Below, in pieces: positions 28,078 to 37,006 of a stretch of 64,000 nt of DNA. The DNA comes from Paraburkholderia kururiensis. Lineage in GTDB: Bacteria; Pseudomonadota; Gammaproteobacteria; Burkholderiales; Burkholderiaceae. The stretch is from assembly GCF_034424375.1 (NCBI RefSeq), contig NZ_CP139965.1, positions 2,232,001 to 2,296,000 on the forward strand, in the 5' to 3' direction. The position numbers were made by a program, and so were the translations under genes. A model generated the notes under the pieces. It saw nothing but the letters and a program-made list of their open reading frames with translations. It did no database searches and was not told the DNA's origin. Position 1 is the stretch's first letter; the number at the start of each line of letters is the position of its first letter.

Positions 28078-29393
28078 TGCCTGTCGATCTTTCTGCTGCC
28101 GGACGCCCGAGTGCCTATCCCCGCCGCCCCAGGTTCTGGCCGTGGTGGTTCTGCATCTGGCTTGCCTGCAATGTATCCGGCGTTGCCATTGCGATGATTC
28201 TCTGGCCGAAGGGAGAAGCGGCGCGCGGCGCCTGGTTCTGGCTCTGTTTCGCTGGTTTTCCTAACGGCGCATTCGTATTTCTGTTTGCCATCGAACGGGC
28301 CGGCTACGAGGCGCTCTGGTACCGCGCCCACTGGCGCAATGAGTTTCGTACACGGTGGCTGGCAGAGCGGCTACGCGCCGCACAGAAGCCGCTCCAGGTA
28401 CTGGGCATCGGCTACAGCCTTCCCCTTGGCGTAGAACCCGCACAGACGCTTGCCGAAGCCATGGCCCGAAAGAAGCGACTGCCTGCGTCACAGGTGCCGC
28501 GCGCTGGCTCGAAACCTGTCGAACATGCCCGCTTCTGCGAGGCGGACTGGCTGGTCGACGAGCCAGTGGTCATCGACGGTTTTGCTGGAAACGAAGAGAC
28601 CCCTGATTTTGGCGCGCCGGCGCAGGTCTCTCTTCTCACGCTCAAGATCGCAAGGGCGCTGGAGGCGCTTGCAGTCAGCCTGCGCGCGCTCGCGTGCTAC
28701 GAACGGCAATGGTGGCCACAGGTCCGCGTCCTGAGTGTCCCCGGCAGCGAGCAGGCGGATGTTGCGCGGGTCATCGACGCCCTGCGCATTGCGGGTCTGC
28801 CGCCGCTCGCTGTGCAGGCATCGCCGGCTACGGACGGGCTGATGGTCGCCGATGCCTGGCTCGATGCGAAGGAGGCGAGGCCGCTGCTCGTGGTGGCGAC
28901 GGCCTGGCATGAGAAGGGGCCGCCCGAGGGCAGCACCGAGGGCTGTGTCGTGGTGCTGCTCTCGCCGGGCCACTTCAGACTGCCGGAGGCCGTGACGGTT
29001 GTGGCGCTGCTGCATCGTCCTGTCCGGGCGATTGACGGCGAGGCTGAATACGGCTTTGCCAATGCTGCCGTCTGGGGCAAGGCTGGTTCTGCCTCGCTCG
29101 TGCGCGCATGGATCACCCGGCCCGTCGAAGGCTGCGACAGGGCGCTCAGTGCTGCCCATATGGACGCGATCGCGAAAGACGACACGCAACTTCGGCCCGA
29201 TCGCGTGGTGGGCGACATGGGCGACGCGAACGGATGGCTGGCGGTTGCCGCCGCTGTCGAGGCCGGTGCGGCCGATGGCCCGCAACTGATCGCCGACGGC
29301 CTGCAGTCCGCAGTCCTGCGCGTCATGCCCGCAACAACGGATAACAACCGGATTACCGATGACAGACCCCAGGCTTTCCCTGCAACCGCTTGA
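28077..29393 (+). CDS. Unknown membrane-anchored protein of the type VI module
   Basis: The 438-residue protein is not recognised. Two hydrophobic segments lie near the N-terminus (WPWWFCIWLACNVSGVAIAM and AWFWLCFAGFPNGAFVFLFA), followed by a large domain of about 350 residues that is probably soluble. A GDMGDANGWLAVAAAVEAG stretch recalls the glycine-rich ends of thiolase-fold proteins, but no catalytic Cys-His pair was identified, so this is only a hint. It is translationally tied to PAAR (TAATG) and overlaps the tssM start by 35 bases, so a role with the TssM/TssJ membrane complex is likely. Confidence 0.75.
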   Translation: MPVDLSAAGRPSAYPRRPRFWPWWFCIWLACNVSGVAIAMILWPKGEAARGAWFWLCFAGFPNGAFVFLFAIERAGYEALWYRAHWRNEFRTRWLAERLRAAQKPLQVLGIGYSLPLGVEPAQTLAEAMARKKRLPASQVPRAGSKPVEHARFCEADWLVDEPVVIDGFAGNEETPDFGAPAQVSLLTLKIARALEALAVSLRALACYERQWWPQVRVLSVPGSEQADVARVIDALRIAGLPPLAVQASPATDGLMVADAWLDAKEARPLLVVATAWHEKGPPEGSTEGCVVVLLSPGHFRLPEAVTVVALLHRPVRAIDGEAEYGFANAAVWGKAGSASLVRAWITRPVEGCDRALSAAHMDAIAKDDTQLRPDRVVGDMGDANGWLAVAAAVEAGAADGPQLIADGLQSAVLRVMPATTDNNRITDDRPQAFPATA

Positions 29394-32300
29394 GGCGGCA
29401 GCGTCAATGGAGCAACCGGCGTCACGGGGCCGCCTCGCGATCTGGGGCCTGCCCGTAGCGGCTCTCGTTGTCGCCCTGCTTGCGATCGGCATCGTCTCGG
29501 TGCGTGGCGACATGATGGGCGTAGCGTCCGGCGAGCCGAAGCTGAAGGCGATCATTGCCATTCTTGCCATCTTCGCTATCGTCGTCGTGTCCCATCTCGT
29601 ACTGTTCGCGACCGGGACGTACGGTTTCGCGGGACGGCTCTTCCAGAGAGAGACTGGCGATCACACGAAGGCCGCAAAGCCACTCAGGCGCGATGCACGC
29701 CTGCAACGCCTGTACGAGGAGCTACGCGTCTCACACGGCTGGTTCTGGCGTCGCCGCCTGCGCTGGCTGCTGGTGAACGGCACAGACGGGCGTATTGATC
29801 AGGTTGCACCGGGCCTGAAGCAGGCGGGCGTCATGCACGTAGGCGAAACGGTTCTCGTGCACGCGTCGCCCGACGGCATCGAGGCGGCGAAGTGGCTCAA
29901 CCAGATCCGGCGGCTGCGCCGGCATTGCCCGGTCGATGGGGTCGTGCACGTCGCGCGTGCTGACGATCCGGATACCGAACTGCCGCGCAGGCTGTCGGCC
30001 ATCGCCACGGCGCTGCGCTGGGCAGCGCCCGTCACGTTCCTGCATCCGGTCGAGGCGCAGGGCCACGCGCCCGAACGGTTCGAGCCAGTGGGCACGCTCC
30101 TGCCCGGCGGTTCACGCAGGCAGGCACAGGCTGGCGCAGCCCGCGCGCCGGCGCTGCTGGACCAGTTGCAACAGCGGACCGCGGACATCGGCGTGTCGCA
30201 GGCAGGCGCGCCGCTCTGGACGGCGTGGATGCTGGAGATTGCGAAGTACGTCAGCGACGAGGCAGCGCACATCGCCGCGAGCCTGGGCGCGCTGGCTGCA
30301 TCGAACTGGCTGCGCGCGCCGCTGGCCGGCGTCCTGTTCGCGCCGGTCTTTGCAGGCACGTCGCCCGTGCCGGTACCGGTCGTTGACCGTGAGGAAGCGG
30401 CGGGACACGAAATCCCGGCCATTCCGGCCGCCCGGGCGGAGCCTGTGAGCCTCGTCACGCCTCTCCAACCCCCGGCGCTGCTCCCGGTGTGGAAACAGAT
30501 CACGGCTTCGATGCCGCACTACCGCGGCCGCCGCACGGGGCTGTACTGGCCCAACGTCCTCGCGGCGTGCGTGCTGGCCGCAGCCGTCGTGTGGACGGTG
30601 CTGCTCGTGGTGTCCGGTGTTGGCAACCGCGCGCTCGTTCGCGACGCACAGACCGCCGCTGAAGCGGCGCTTGCAGCAGGGCCCGGCACACCGCAGGCGC
30701 TGCGTGCACAGCTCGCCCTCCAGAACCGCATCGCGACACTCGAATACCGCCGGCAGCACGGCGCGCCGTGGTCCCTGCGGGCGGGCCTCTCACGCAACGA
30801 CGACCTTCTCGCCGCACTGTGGCAGCCCTATCAGACGGTGGCCCTCCGCAACCTGCGCCAGCCCGTCGCGCAGGCACTCGAAGGGCAGCTCGCCCAGCTC
30901 TCGCAGGTCCGCGCCGACGAGCAGCAGAGCCATGACGCGCAACAGCGTGCGTACAGCCGCCTGAAGGCCTATCTCATGCTCGCCACGCCGGCCCGTACCG
31001 ACGCACCGTTTCTCAAGGCGCAGATGCTCGACGTCTGGCCCGCGGTCGCCGGCATGCGCGCGGGCGAATGGCTCGATATCTCGCAGCAGCTCGCGGGCTT
31101 CTGGTCCGGTCACCTCAGGGCGCATCCGGAGTGGCGGCTGAACGCGTCGGCGCCGCTCGTCACGCAGATGCGCTCGACGCTCGTGAACCAGATCGGCCTC
31201 GCGGCCAGCGACGACGTGCTCTACCAGCGCGTGCTCGGCGAGGCGCGCGGCCGCTACGCCGACGTGTCGCTCGCCACGCTGCTGGCCGGTGCCGACGCAC
31301 ATGGCCTCTTCACGACCACGCAGACGGTGCCGGGCCTCTTCACGCGGGCGGCCTGGGAAGGCGTGGTCGAAAAAGCCATCGACGACGCCGTGAAAGGCCA
31401 GCATGTCGAAGGCGACTGGGTGCTGACCGGCGAACAGCCGACAGCGCGCGTCAATGCCACCACCGTGGAAGGCGCGGTCGGGGCGGCGCAGGCCGAAGCC
31501 GAGGCAAGACAGGGTGCGGCCGCCCTGAAAAGGCGGCTGCGCGAGCGCTATTTCGCCGACTACACGGCAGCCTGGGCGAGCATGCTCAACAGCTTCCAGT
31601 GGCTGCCCGCCAGCAGCTTCTCCGCCGTGATCGACCAGCTCACGCGCCTGACCGATGCACAGACCTCGCCGCTGCTGGCGGTCATGAAGTCGGTGCAGTA
31701 CCAGGGCGAGGCGGGCCGTCCCTCGCAGGCGCTCACCGATACGCTCGTGCGCAAGGCGCAGGGGCTGTTCGACGGCGGCGACAGTAACGCGACACAGGCG
31801 CCCGTGACGAATCCGCTGGACCGCAGCTTCGGCCCGCTGCTCGCGCTGATGGGCGCGGCGAACGCGGCTCAGCCTGGCGCTGGGAACAGCCAGGCGGCCA
31901 ACGGCACGAACGCCGCTGCGTTCAGCGGCGTGAGCCTCCCGCGCGTGCTGACCGCCGATACGACCGTGCGCCTGAAGCTGCAGCAGATCCAGTCGAGCCC
32001 GGACGCACAGGCGATGGCGCGTGCGCTCGCGCAGGCGGTGTTCCAGGGCAAGCTCTCCGATCTCACGCAGGCGCGCGACGACGCAGCGCTGACTGCAGCG
32101 AGCCTGGGCGCACAGTGGGCGGGTTTCGGGCAGACGATGTTCGTGCAACCGCTCGACGCGGCATGGGAGGCCGTGCTCCAGCCCGCAGCCGCGAGCCTGA
32201 ACGAGGCATGGCGCGCGGGCGTGGCGGCCCCGTTCGCCTCGACGTTCGCCTCGCGCTATCCGTTCTCGCCGACGGCCGCGGATGCGTCCTTCGCCGAATT

Positions 32301-33033
32301 CGGCCGTTACGTGCGTCCCGATACGGGGCTCGTCAACCGCTTCATCCAGGTCGAGTTGTCCGGTGTGCTCAAGTGCCAGGGCGACCAGTGGGTGCCGAAC
32401 GAACTCGCGCCGCAGTCGCTGCAGTTCGATCCGAAGTTCCTCGCCATGCTGCGCCTGATCGGCCCGATGGGCGCGCGACTCTACGCGCAGGGCGAGGCCG
32501 GCTATCGCTTCGCGATCATGCCGCAGTCCACGCCGGGCGTGACGCGCACGGAGCTTTCCGTCGACGGCCACCGTGTCGCCTACTTCAACCAGCAGGAAGC
32601 GTGGACGCCGTTCGCGTGGCCGGGCGACGGCCTGCACGGCCAGGCGTCGCTGACGTGGCAGACGCTGGACGCGGGCGTGCGCATCGCGTTCGATAGTACC
32701 GGCGACTGGGCCTTCCTGCGCCTGCTGGAAAAGGCCCGGGTGAGGGCGCTTGACGATACGCGCTACGAACTGGTCTGGAACGGCGCGGCAGGTGCCGATG
32801 ACGCGAAGGCGGTATCGGCGGCGAGTGCCGTCCGCGTGGCCAGTGCTGTTACGAACCCCGATGCACCGCCGCCGCTGCGCTACCTGCTGCGCGTACAGGC
32901 GGGGGCGGGGCCGCTGGAACTGCTGAAGCTGCGCGGCTTCCGGATGCCGGAGCGCATCTTCGTGACCGGCCGCGCGGGCGTGATCGCTGGCCTGCCGTCA
33001 CTGCCGCCGCTGCCACCGGAGTTGCAGCCGTGA
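29359..33033 (+). CDS. tssM: Type VI membrane-complex protein TssM (IcmF family) without a Walker A motif
   Basis: The 1224-residue protein has two N-terminal membrane segments (about residues 27-49 and 64-86) and a third near 398-420, then a long periplasmic region with the IcmF-related helical domain and the C-terminal beta domain (AYFNQQEAWTPFAWPGDGLH). This is the TssM layout. TssM spans the periplasm and binds TssJ. In the cytoplasmic loop where many homologues carry a GxxGxGKT nucleotide-binding loop, this protein reads LLVNGTDGRIDQVAPGLKQA, so it is probably not an NTPase. ATG 29407, just past the upstream stop and with a GAGGCGG box, is an alternative start. Confidence 0.9.
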   Translation: MTDPRLSLQPLEAAASMEQPASRGRLAIWGLPVAALVVALLAIGIVSVRGDMMGVASGEPKLKAIIAILAIFAIVVVSHLVLFATGTYGFAGRLFQRETGDHTKAAKPLRRDARLQRLYEELRVSHGWFWRRRLRWLLVNGTDGRIDQVAPGLKQAGVMHVGETVLVHASPDGIEAAKWLNQIRRLRRHCPVDGVVHVARADDPDTELPRRLSAIATALRWAAPVTFLHPVEAQGHAPERFEPVGTLLPGGSRRQAQAGAARAPALLDQLQQRTADIGVSQAGAPLWTAWMLEIAKYVSDEAAHIAASLGALAASNWLRAPLAGVLFAPVFAGTSPVPVPVVDREEAAGHEIPAIPAARAEPVSLVTPLQPPALLPVWKQITASMPHYRGRRTGLYWPNVLAACVLAAAVVWTVLLVVSGVGNRALVRDAQTAAEAALAAGPGTPQALRAQLALQNRIATLEYRRQHGAPWSLRAGLSRNDDLLAALWQPYQTVALRNLRQPVAQALEGQLAQLSQVRADEQQSHDAQQRAYSRLKAYLMLATPARTDAPFLKAQMLDVWPAVAGMRAGEWLDISQQLAGFWSGHLRAHPEWRLNASAPLVTQMRSTLVNQIGLAASDDVLYQRVLGEARGRYADVSLATLLAGADAHGLFTTTQTVPGLFTRAAWEGVVEKAIDDAVKGQHVEGDWVLTGEQPTARVNATTVEGAVGAAQAEAEARQGAAALKRRLRERYFADYTAAWASMLNSFQWLPASSFSAVIDQLTRLTDAQTSPLLAVMKSVQYQGEAGRPSQALTDTLVRKAQGLFDGGDSNATQAPVTNPLDRSFGPLLALMGAANAAQPGAGNSQAANGTNAAAFSGVSLPRVLTADTTVRLKLQQIQSSPDAQAMARALAQAVFQGKLSDLTQARDDAALTAASLGAQWAGFGQTMFVQPLDAAWEAVLQPAAASLNEAWRAGVAAPFASTFASRYPFSPTAADASFAEFGRYVRPDTGLVNRFIQVELSGVLKCQGDQWVPNELAPQSLQFDPKFLAMLRLIGPMGARLYAQGEAGYRFAIMPQSTPGVTRTELSVDGHRVAYFNQQEAWTPFAWPGDGLHGQASLTWQTLDAGVRIAFDSTGDWAFLRLLEKARVRALDDTRYELVWNGAAGADDAKAVSAASAVRVASAVTNPDAPPPLRYLLRVQAGAGPLELLKLRGFRMPERIFVTGRAGVIAGLPSLPPLPPELQP

Positions 33034-34925
33034 CCGCACCATGGAAGCCGCACCAGCAGGAAGATGCCAGTCCGCTGCTGCGCTATTTCGATGCGGAGAT
33101 GCGCTATCTGCGTGAAGCCGGGCGCGAGTTCGCGAGCAGCCAGCCGGACGCCGCGCGGCGCCTCGGCATGCAACCGGGCCAGGCGCGCGGCGAGGAGGAC
33201 GGACCGGTCCGGGCGGTCAGTGAAGGCTTCGCGCTGCTCGTTGCGCGGCTGCGCATGAAGCTCGACGACGGCATGCCGGAAGTCACCGAAGGGCTGCTCG
33301 ACAACCTCTACGGGCACATGGCACGCCCGGTTCCGTCGCTGTCCATCATCGAATGCCTGCCCCTGAACCGCGGCGGTTCCATGACGGCGAGCATTCCTGC
33401 CGGGGCCTTGGTGCGCTCGGCGCCCGTTGGGCCCGATGGCGTGCGCTGCCCGTTCCGCACGACGCAGACGGTCGACCTGCTGCCGCTCTCCATCGAGGAT
33501 GCCTCCGTGGCCGTCCGTGCGGACGGACGCACGGTCATCCGCCTGACGCTGGGCCTCTGGTTCGGGGACCAGCGCGAGCATGTGGACCTCTTGCGCATCC
33601 GCCTGTACCTGCATGGCGACCGGCCTGCCGCGGCCGCACTATACGCGGCGCTGACGCGCCAGGTCGCGTCAGTCGGCCTGCGTCTGCCGTCCGTGCGCGA
33701 CGGCGAGCTGTTGCCGCTCGACGGTGTGCGCTTCGAGTCGGCGGGCTTCGGCCCATCCACGCGGCTGTGGCCGGTCACGGACCCCGCGCGCAACGAGGCA
33801 CTCGATCGCGAACAGACGCTGCTCGAGTATTTCGTGTTCCCGCAGAAATTCCACTTCGTCGACCTCTGCGGCTTCGACAGCGCGATGGTGCCGGCGAACG
33901 AAACGCGCCTGACCTTCGAGATCGAACTGGACGGCCGCATGCCCGGCGACCACCCTGTGGGCCGCGACAGCTTCCGGCTCTTCTGCACGCCGGTGATCAA
34001 CCTGTTCGAGGTCGATGCGCTGCCGCTGCATCCCGCCGGCTGGCACGACACGGAGCATCGCGTGCGCGTGCATCCGGCCGTGGAGGACCACGTCGAGCCC
34101 TACGACCTGCTCACGGTGACGGCCGCCGACCCCGAGGGCAGCGCCCGGCATGCCTACACACCATTCACGAGCTTCCGGCATCGCGGCTGGATGCTGCGCT
34201 ACGACAACCCCGAACGGTACTTCCATACCGCCACGCGCCATGGCGCGGTGGGGCGTGAACTGTGGGTGACGCTGGCCGGTCAGCTGTGGGCAGGGACGTA
34301 CCGCGACGCGTACCACGACGCACACGACGACGCGCACGCAGATGAAGAGCGTCCGCCACCTGACCACCATGTGATGGTGCGCTCGCTCGCGAACAACGGA
34401 CGCCTGCCGCGCCTCGCCCTCGCGCAGGCGACGATCACCGAAACCGTTTCGGGCTTCACCGGTATCGCGTCGGTGCGCAACCTGACGCCACCGAGCCTGC
34501 CGCAGTACCCGCCGCGCGACTACCCCGGCTACGACTGGCGCGTGCTGGGCCACTACACCGCGAACGGCTCGAACGAATTCAACCGAATGCTCGTGGACGG
34601 AGCGCCGGTGCTACGCGAGGTGCTCGAACTCTACGACTGGGCGCCGGACGATGCGATCTCGCGGCGTATCGAGGCGATCCGGTCGGTGCGTTTCTCGCAG
34701 GAGCAGACCATCCGGCGCAGGGACGTGTTCCCGGTCGTGCGCGTCCACGTCGAACTGGATGCGGCCGGCTTCGACGGACCGGGCGATGTCGTGCTGTTCG
34801 GCGACGTGCTGGCCTGTTTCCTCGGGCGCTACGCGAGCCTGCAGTATTCCGTACAACTGGCGCTGACGGTCGATGGCGAGGAAACGCTTTGGCCGGGCAC
34901 CGACTGGAAGGGAGCCGCATGCTGA
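33030..34925 (+). CDS. tssF: Type VI baseplate protein TssF (VasA/ImpG)
   Basis: The 631-residue protein has the TssF opening LLRYFDAEMRYLREAGREFA and RRLGMQPGQ, the LARLRMKLDDGMPEVTEGLL helix and the PEYFHTATR-like NPERYFHTATRHG; family length is about 580-630. TssF normally pairs with TssG and TssK in baseplate wedges, but neither gene is present here. A GTG start overlaps the tssM stop in a GTGA junction, with GGAG upstream at 33018-33021. Confidence 0.9.
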   Translation: MTAPWKPHQQEDASPLLRYFDAEMRYLREAGREFASSQPDAARRLGMQPGQARGEEDGPVRAVSEGFALLVARLRMKLDDGMPEVTEGLLDNLYGHMARPVPSLSIIECLPLNRGGSMTASIPAGALVRSAPVGPDGVRCPFRTTQTVDLLPLSIEDASVAVRADGRTVIRLTLGLWFGDQREHVDLLRIRLYLHGDRPAAAALYAALTRQVASVGLRLPSVRDGELLPLDGVRFESAGFGPSTRLWPVTDPARNEALDREQTLLEYFVFPQKFHFVDLCGFDSAMVPANETRLTFEIELDGRMPGDHPVGRDSFRLFCTPVINLFEVDALPLHPAGWHDTEHRVRVHPAVEDHVEPYDLLTVTAADPEGSARHAYTPFTSFRHRGWMLRYDNPERYFHTATRHGAVGRELWVTLAGQLWAGTYRDAYHDAHDDAHADEERPPPDHHVMVRSLANNGRLPRLALAQATITETVSGFTGIASVRNLTPPSLPQYPPRDYPGYDWRVLGHYTANGSNEFNRMLVDGAPVLREVLELYDWAPDDAISRRIEAIRSVRFSQEQTIRRRDVFPVVRVHVELDAAGFDGPGDVVLFGDVLACFLGRYASLQYSVQLALTVDGEETLWPGTDWKGAAC

Positions 34926-35440
34926 TGACAACGTGGATCAGGCGATACGCGCCCGGCGTAATCCTCGCGCTGACGGTTTCCGCATGCGCAACATGGCAGT
35001 CGGTGAAGGAGGGCGCCGTGAGCGCCACGCGCGCGGTGTTCGAGGCGAAGGTCGAGCAGATGAATCTGGTGATCACGGCACGCGGGGCGCTGAACCCGGA
35101 CGCACACGGCGCGTCGCTGCCGGTCGTGCTGCGCATCGTCCAGCTGAAGGACGGGAAGGCATTCGCCACGGCGACCCCCGGGCAGATGCTCGAAGGCAGC
35201 GAGGCGCTGAAGGCTGCAACACTCTGGAGCCGCGACGTAACCCTGGGGCCGGGGCAGACGGTCAAGGTGTCCGAGCCGATCGGCGATGCGGCGAACTACG
35301 TGGGCGTGGCGGCGTTCTTCCGCGATACGGACAGTAGCGAATGGTCCGTGCTCGTGCCGAAGTCGCAGTGGAAGAAAACCGACCCGGTGAGGCTGATGGC
35401 CGCGGATCGCAGCCTGGAAATGGAGACGGAGCGAAGGTGA
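34919..35440 (+). CDS. tssJ: Type VI outer-membrane lipoprotein TssJ (VasD)
   Basis: The 173-residue protein has a lipoprotein signal peptide with lipobox LTVSAC, lipidated at Cys23, followed by the TssJ beta-sandwich (LPVVLRIVQLKDGKAF, ATPGQMLEGSEALKAATL and YVGVAAFFRDTDSSEWSVLV). TssJ anchors the TssM complex to the outer membrane. The start overlaps the tssF stop by 7 bases and has a GGAAGGGAG box. It is the last gene of the module; no terminator was recognised. Confidence 0.92.
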   Translation: MLMTTWIRRYAPGVILALTVSACATWQSVKEGAVSATRAVFEAKVEQMNLVITARGALNPDAHGASLPVVLRIVQLKDGKAFATATPGQMLEGSEALKAATLWSRDVTLGPGQTVKVSEPIGDAANYVGVAAFFRDTDSSEWSVLVPKSQWKKTDPVRLMAADRSLEMETERR

Positions 35441-35748
35441 AAGTTTTGTGTTGGCTCCGCATGACGGCTATTCGACCGCTCGCGTCGCTTACGGCGCCGA
35501 CGGTGACAGCGTAGCGGTTTCTGACGATGCCGCCGGCGGCCTAAACCGGCCGTTCACAGGGCACTCCGCATATTCCAATACACCAAAAAGTTGGCACGCG
35601 CGCCGTTTTGTCACCACCACTCGCGTGACGCCGATCAAGAGCAGGCGATTTTTCCGCCCATCCGCACGAGTCGTTGATTTTGCGCAAGGTGCGTCTGGCG
35701 CGTCACGCGATGATGGCGGCTTCGACATCAATGAAGCGGGCACCCCTC
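35441..35748. other. Intergenic region between the type VI module and the flavin oxidoreductase gene
   Basis: 308 bases; no gene, repeat, integrase remnant or tRNA fragment is seen that would mark a mobile-element border. Confidence 0.6.
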
Positions 35749-36939
35749 ATGTTTCCATCTCACCCGTTCGCGCCACTCAGAATTCGTGGCCGCGCGCTCT
35801 TGCCCATCGTGCAGGGCGGCATGGGCGTCGGCATTTCGGCCCATCGGCTCGCCGGCAGCGTGGCGCGCGAAGGCGCGGTCGGCACGATCGCGAGCATCGA
35901 CCTGCGCCACCATCACCCCGATCTGCTCGACATGTGCCGTGCGGACCCGCGACGCGAGACGCTGGAGCGTGCGAACCTGATCGCGCTCTCCCGCGAGATC
36001 GAAGGCGCGAAGCGGCTTTCGGAAGGCCGCGGCATGATCGCTGTCAACGTGATGAAGGCGGTGAGCGCGCACGCGGACTACGTGCGCGCGGCCTGCGAGA
36101 ACGGTGCGGACGCCATCGTGATGGGCGCCGGTCTGCCGCTCGATCTGCCCGATCTCACGCAAGGGCATGACATCGCGCTGATCCCCATTCTCTCGGACGC
36201 CCGCGGCATTGCGCTCGTGCTGAAGAAGTGGATGAAGAAGGGCCGCTTGCCGGACGCGGTCGTGATCGAGCATCCCGCTCACGCGGGCGGCCACCTCGGC
36301 GTGACCAACCTCTCGGAAATGAACGACGAGCGTTTTTCGTTCGAGCGCATTTTTGCCGAACTCGATCCTGTCTTCACGTCGCTCGGTCTGCGCCGCGAAG
36401 ACGTGCCGTTGATCGTGGCGGGTGGCATCAACAGCCACGAGGCCGTGCGCAAGTGGCTGGCCGCGGGCGCGAACGGCGTGCAGGTCGGCACGCCGTTTGC
36501 CGTGACGGAAGAGGGCGACGCGCACCCCAACTTCAAGCGTGTGCTGGCCGACGCGCGCCCCGAAGACATCGTCGAGTTCGTGAGCGTGACGGGGCTGCCC
36601 GCGCGTGCCGTGAAGACGCCGTGGCTCGCGCGCTACCTGCGCAACGAGGCGCGCATTCGCGCCAAGATCGGCAGCATCAAGAATGCGTGCCCCACGGCGC
36701 TCGAATGCCTCTCGGTGTGCGGCCTGCGCGACGGCGTGGAGAAGTTCGGGCACTTCTGTATCGACACGCGTCTTGCCGCCGCGTTGCGCGGCGACGTCGC
36801 CAATGGGCTCTTCTTCCGCGGCCGCGAGTCGCTGCCGTTCGGCAACGCCATTCGCAGCGTGCGCGAGCTCATGGAACTGTTGCTGACCGGCGTAGCGCGA
36901 CCGGCTGTCGCACGGTGTGGAGCGTTCGCGCTGGTTTGA
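35749..36939 (+). CDS. FMN-dependent nitronate monooxygenase / 2-nitropropane dioxygenase family
   Basis: The protein of about 396 residues is a TIM-barrel flavoprotein with LLPIVQGGMGVGISAHRLAG at the N-terminus, IEHPAHAGGHLG in the middle and the phosphate-binding IVAGGINSHEAVRKWLAAGA then GVQVGTPF. Members oxidise alkyl nitronates or act as related NAD(P)H:flavin enzymes. The C-terminal part (CPTALECLSVCGLRDG) is common to the larger subgroup. Start choice is uncertain: ATG 35731 is six codons upstream and neither has a convincing ribosome-binding site. The stop codon lies inside the candidate operator of ompW. Confidence 0.85.
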   Translation: MFPSHPFAPLRIRGRALLPIVQGGMGVGISAHRLAGSVAREGAVGTIASIDLRHHHPDLLDMCRADPRRETLERANLIALSREIEGAKRLSEGRGMIAVNVMKAVSAHADYVRAACENGADAIVMGAGLPLDLPDLTQGHDIALIPILSDARGIALVLKKWMKKGRLPDAVVIEHPAHAGGHLGVTNLSEMNDERFSFERIFAELDPVFTSLGLRREDVPLIVAGGINSHEAVRKWLAAGANGVQVGTPFAVTEEGDAHPNFKRVLADARPEDIVEFVSVTGLPARAVKTPWLARYLRNEARIRAKIGSIKNACPTALECLSVCGLRDGVEKFGHFCIDTRLAAALRGDVANGLFFRGRESLPFGNAIRSVRELMELLLTGVARPAVARCGAFALV

Positions 36940-36977
36940 CAAACGTCAATTCTCCGCGGCAATCGGCCCTACAGAAT
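36936..36977 (+). promoter_or_regulatory. FNR/Anr-type class II promoter for ompW
   Basis: TTGAC-AAAC-GTCAA (36936-36949) is a perfect inverted repeat differing from the FNR consensus TTGAT-N4-ATCAA by one symmetric base. A CAGAAT -10 hexamer lies at 36972-36977. With transcription starting near 36984, the repeat is centred at -41.5, the standard class II activator position. A 7-bp hairpin CCCTACA/TGTAGGG (36967-36983) overlaps the -10 region. Confidence 0.55.
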
Positions 36978-37006
36978 GTAGGGGCATTTTGACCACGGGG
37001 AAAGAC

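Noticed and set aside
22242..35748. Possible genomic-island borders around the type VI module
   Set aside because: No integrase, tRNA, direct repeat or transposase was found at either end, and only the 26.5-27.8 kb patch has foreign composition.
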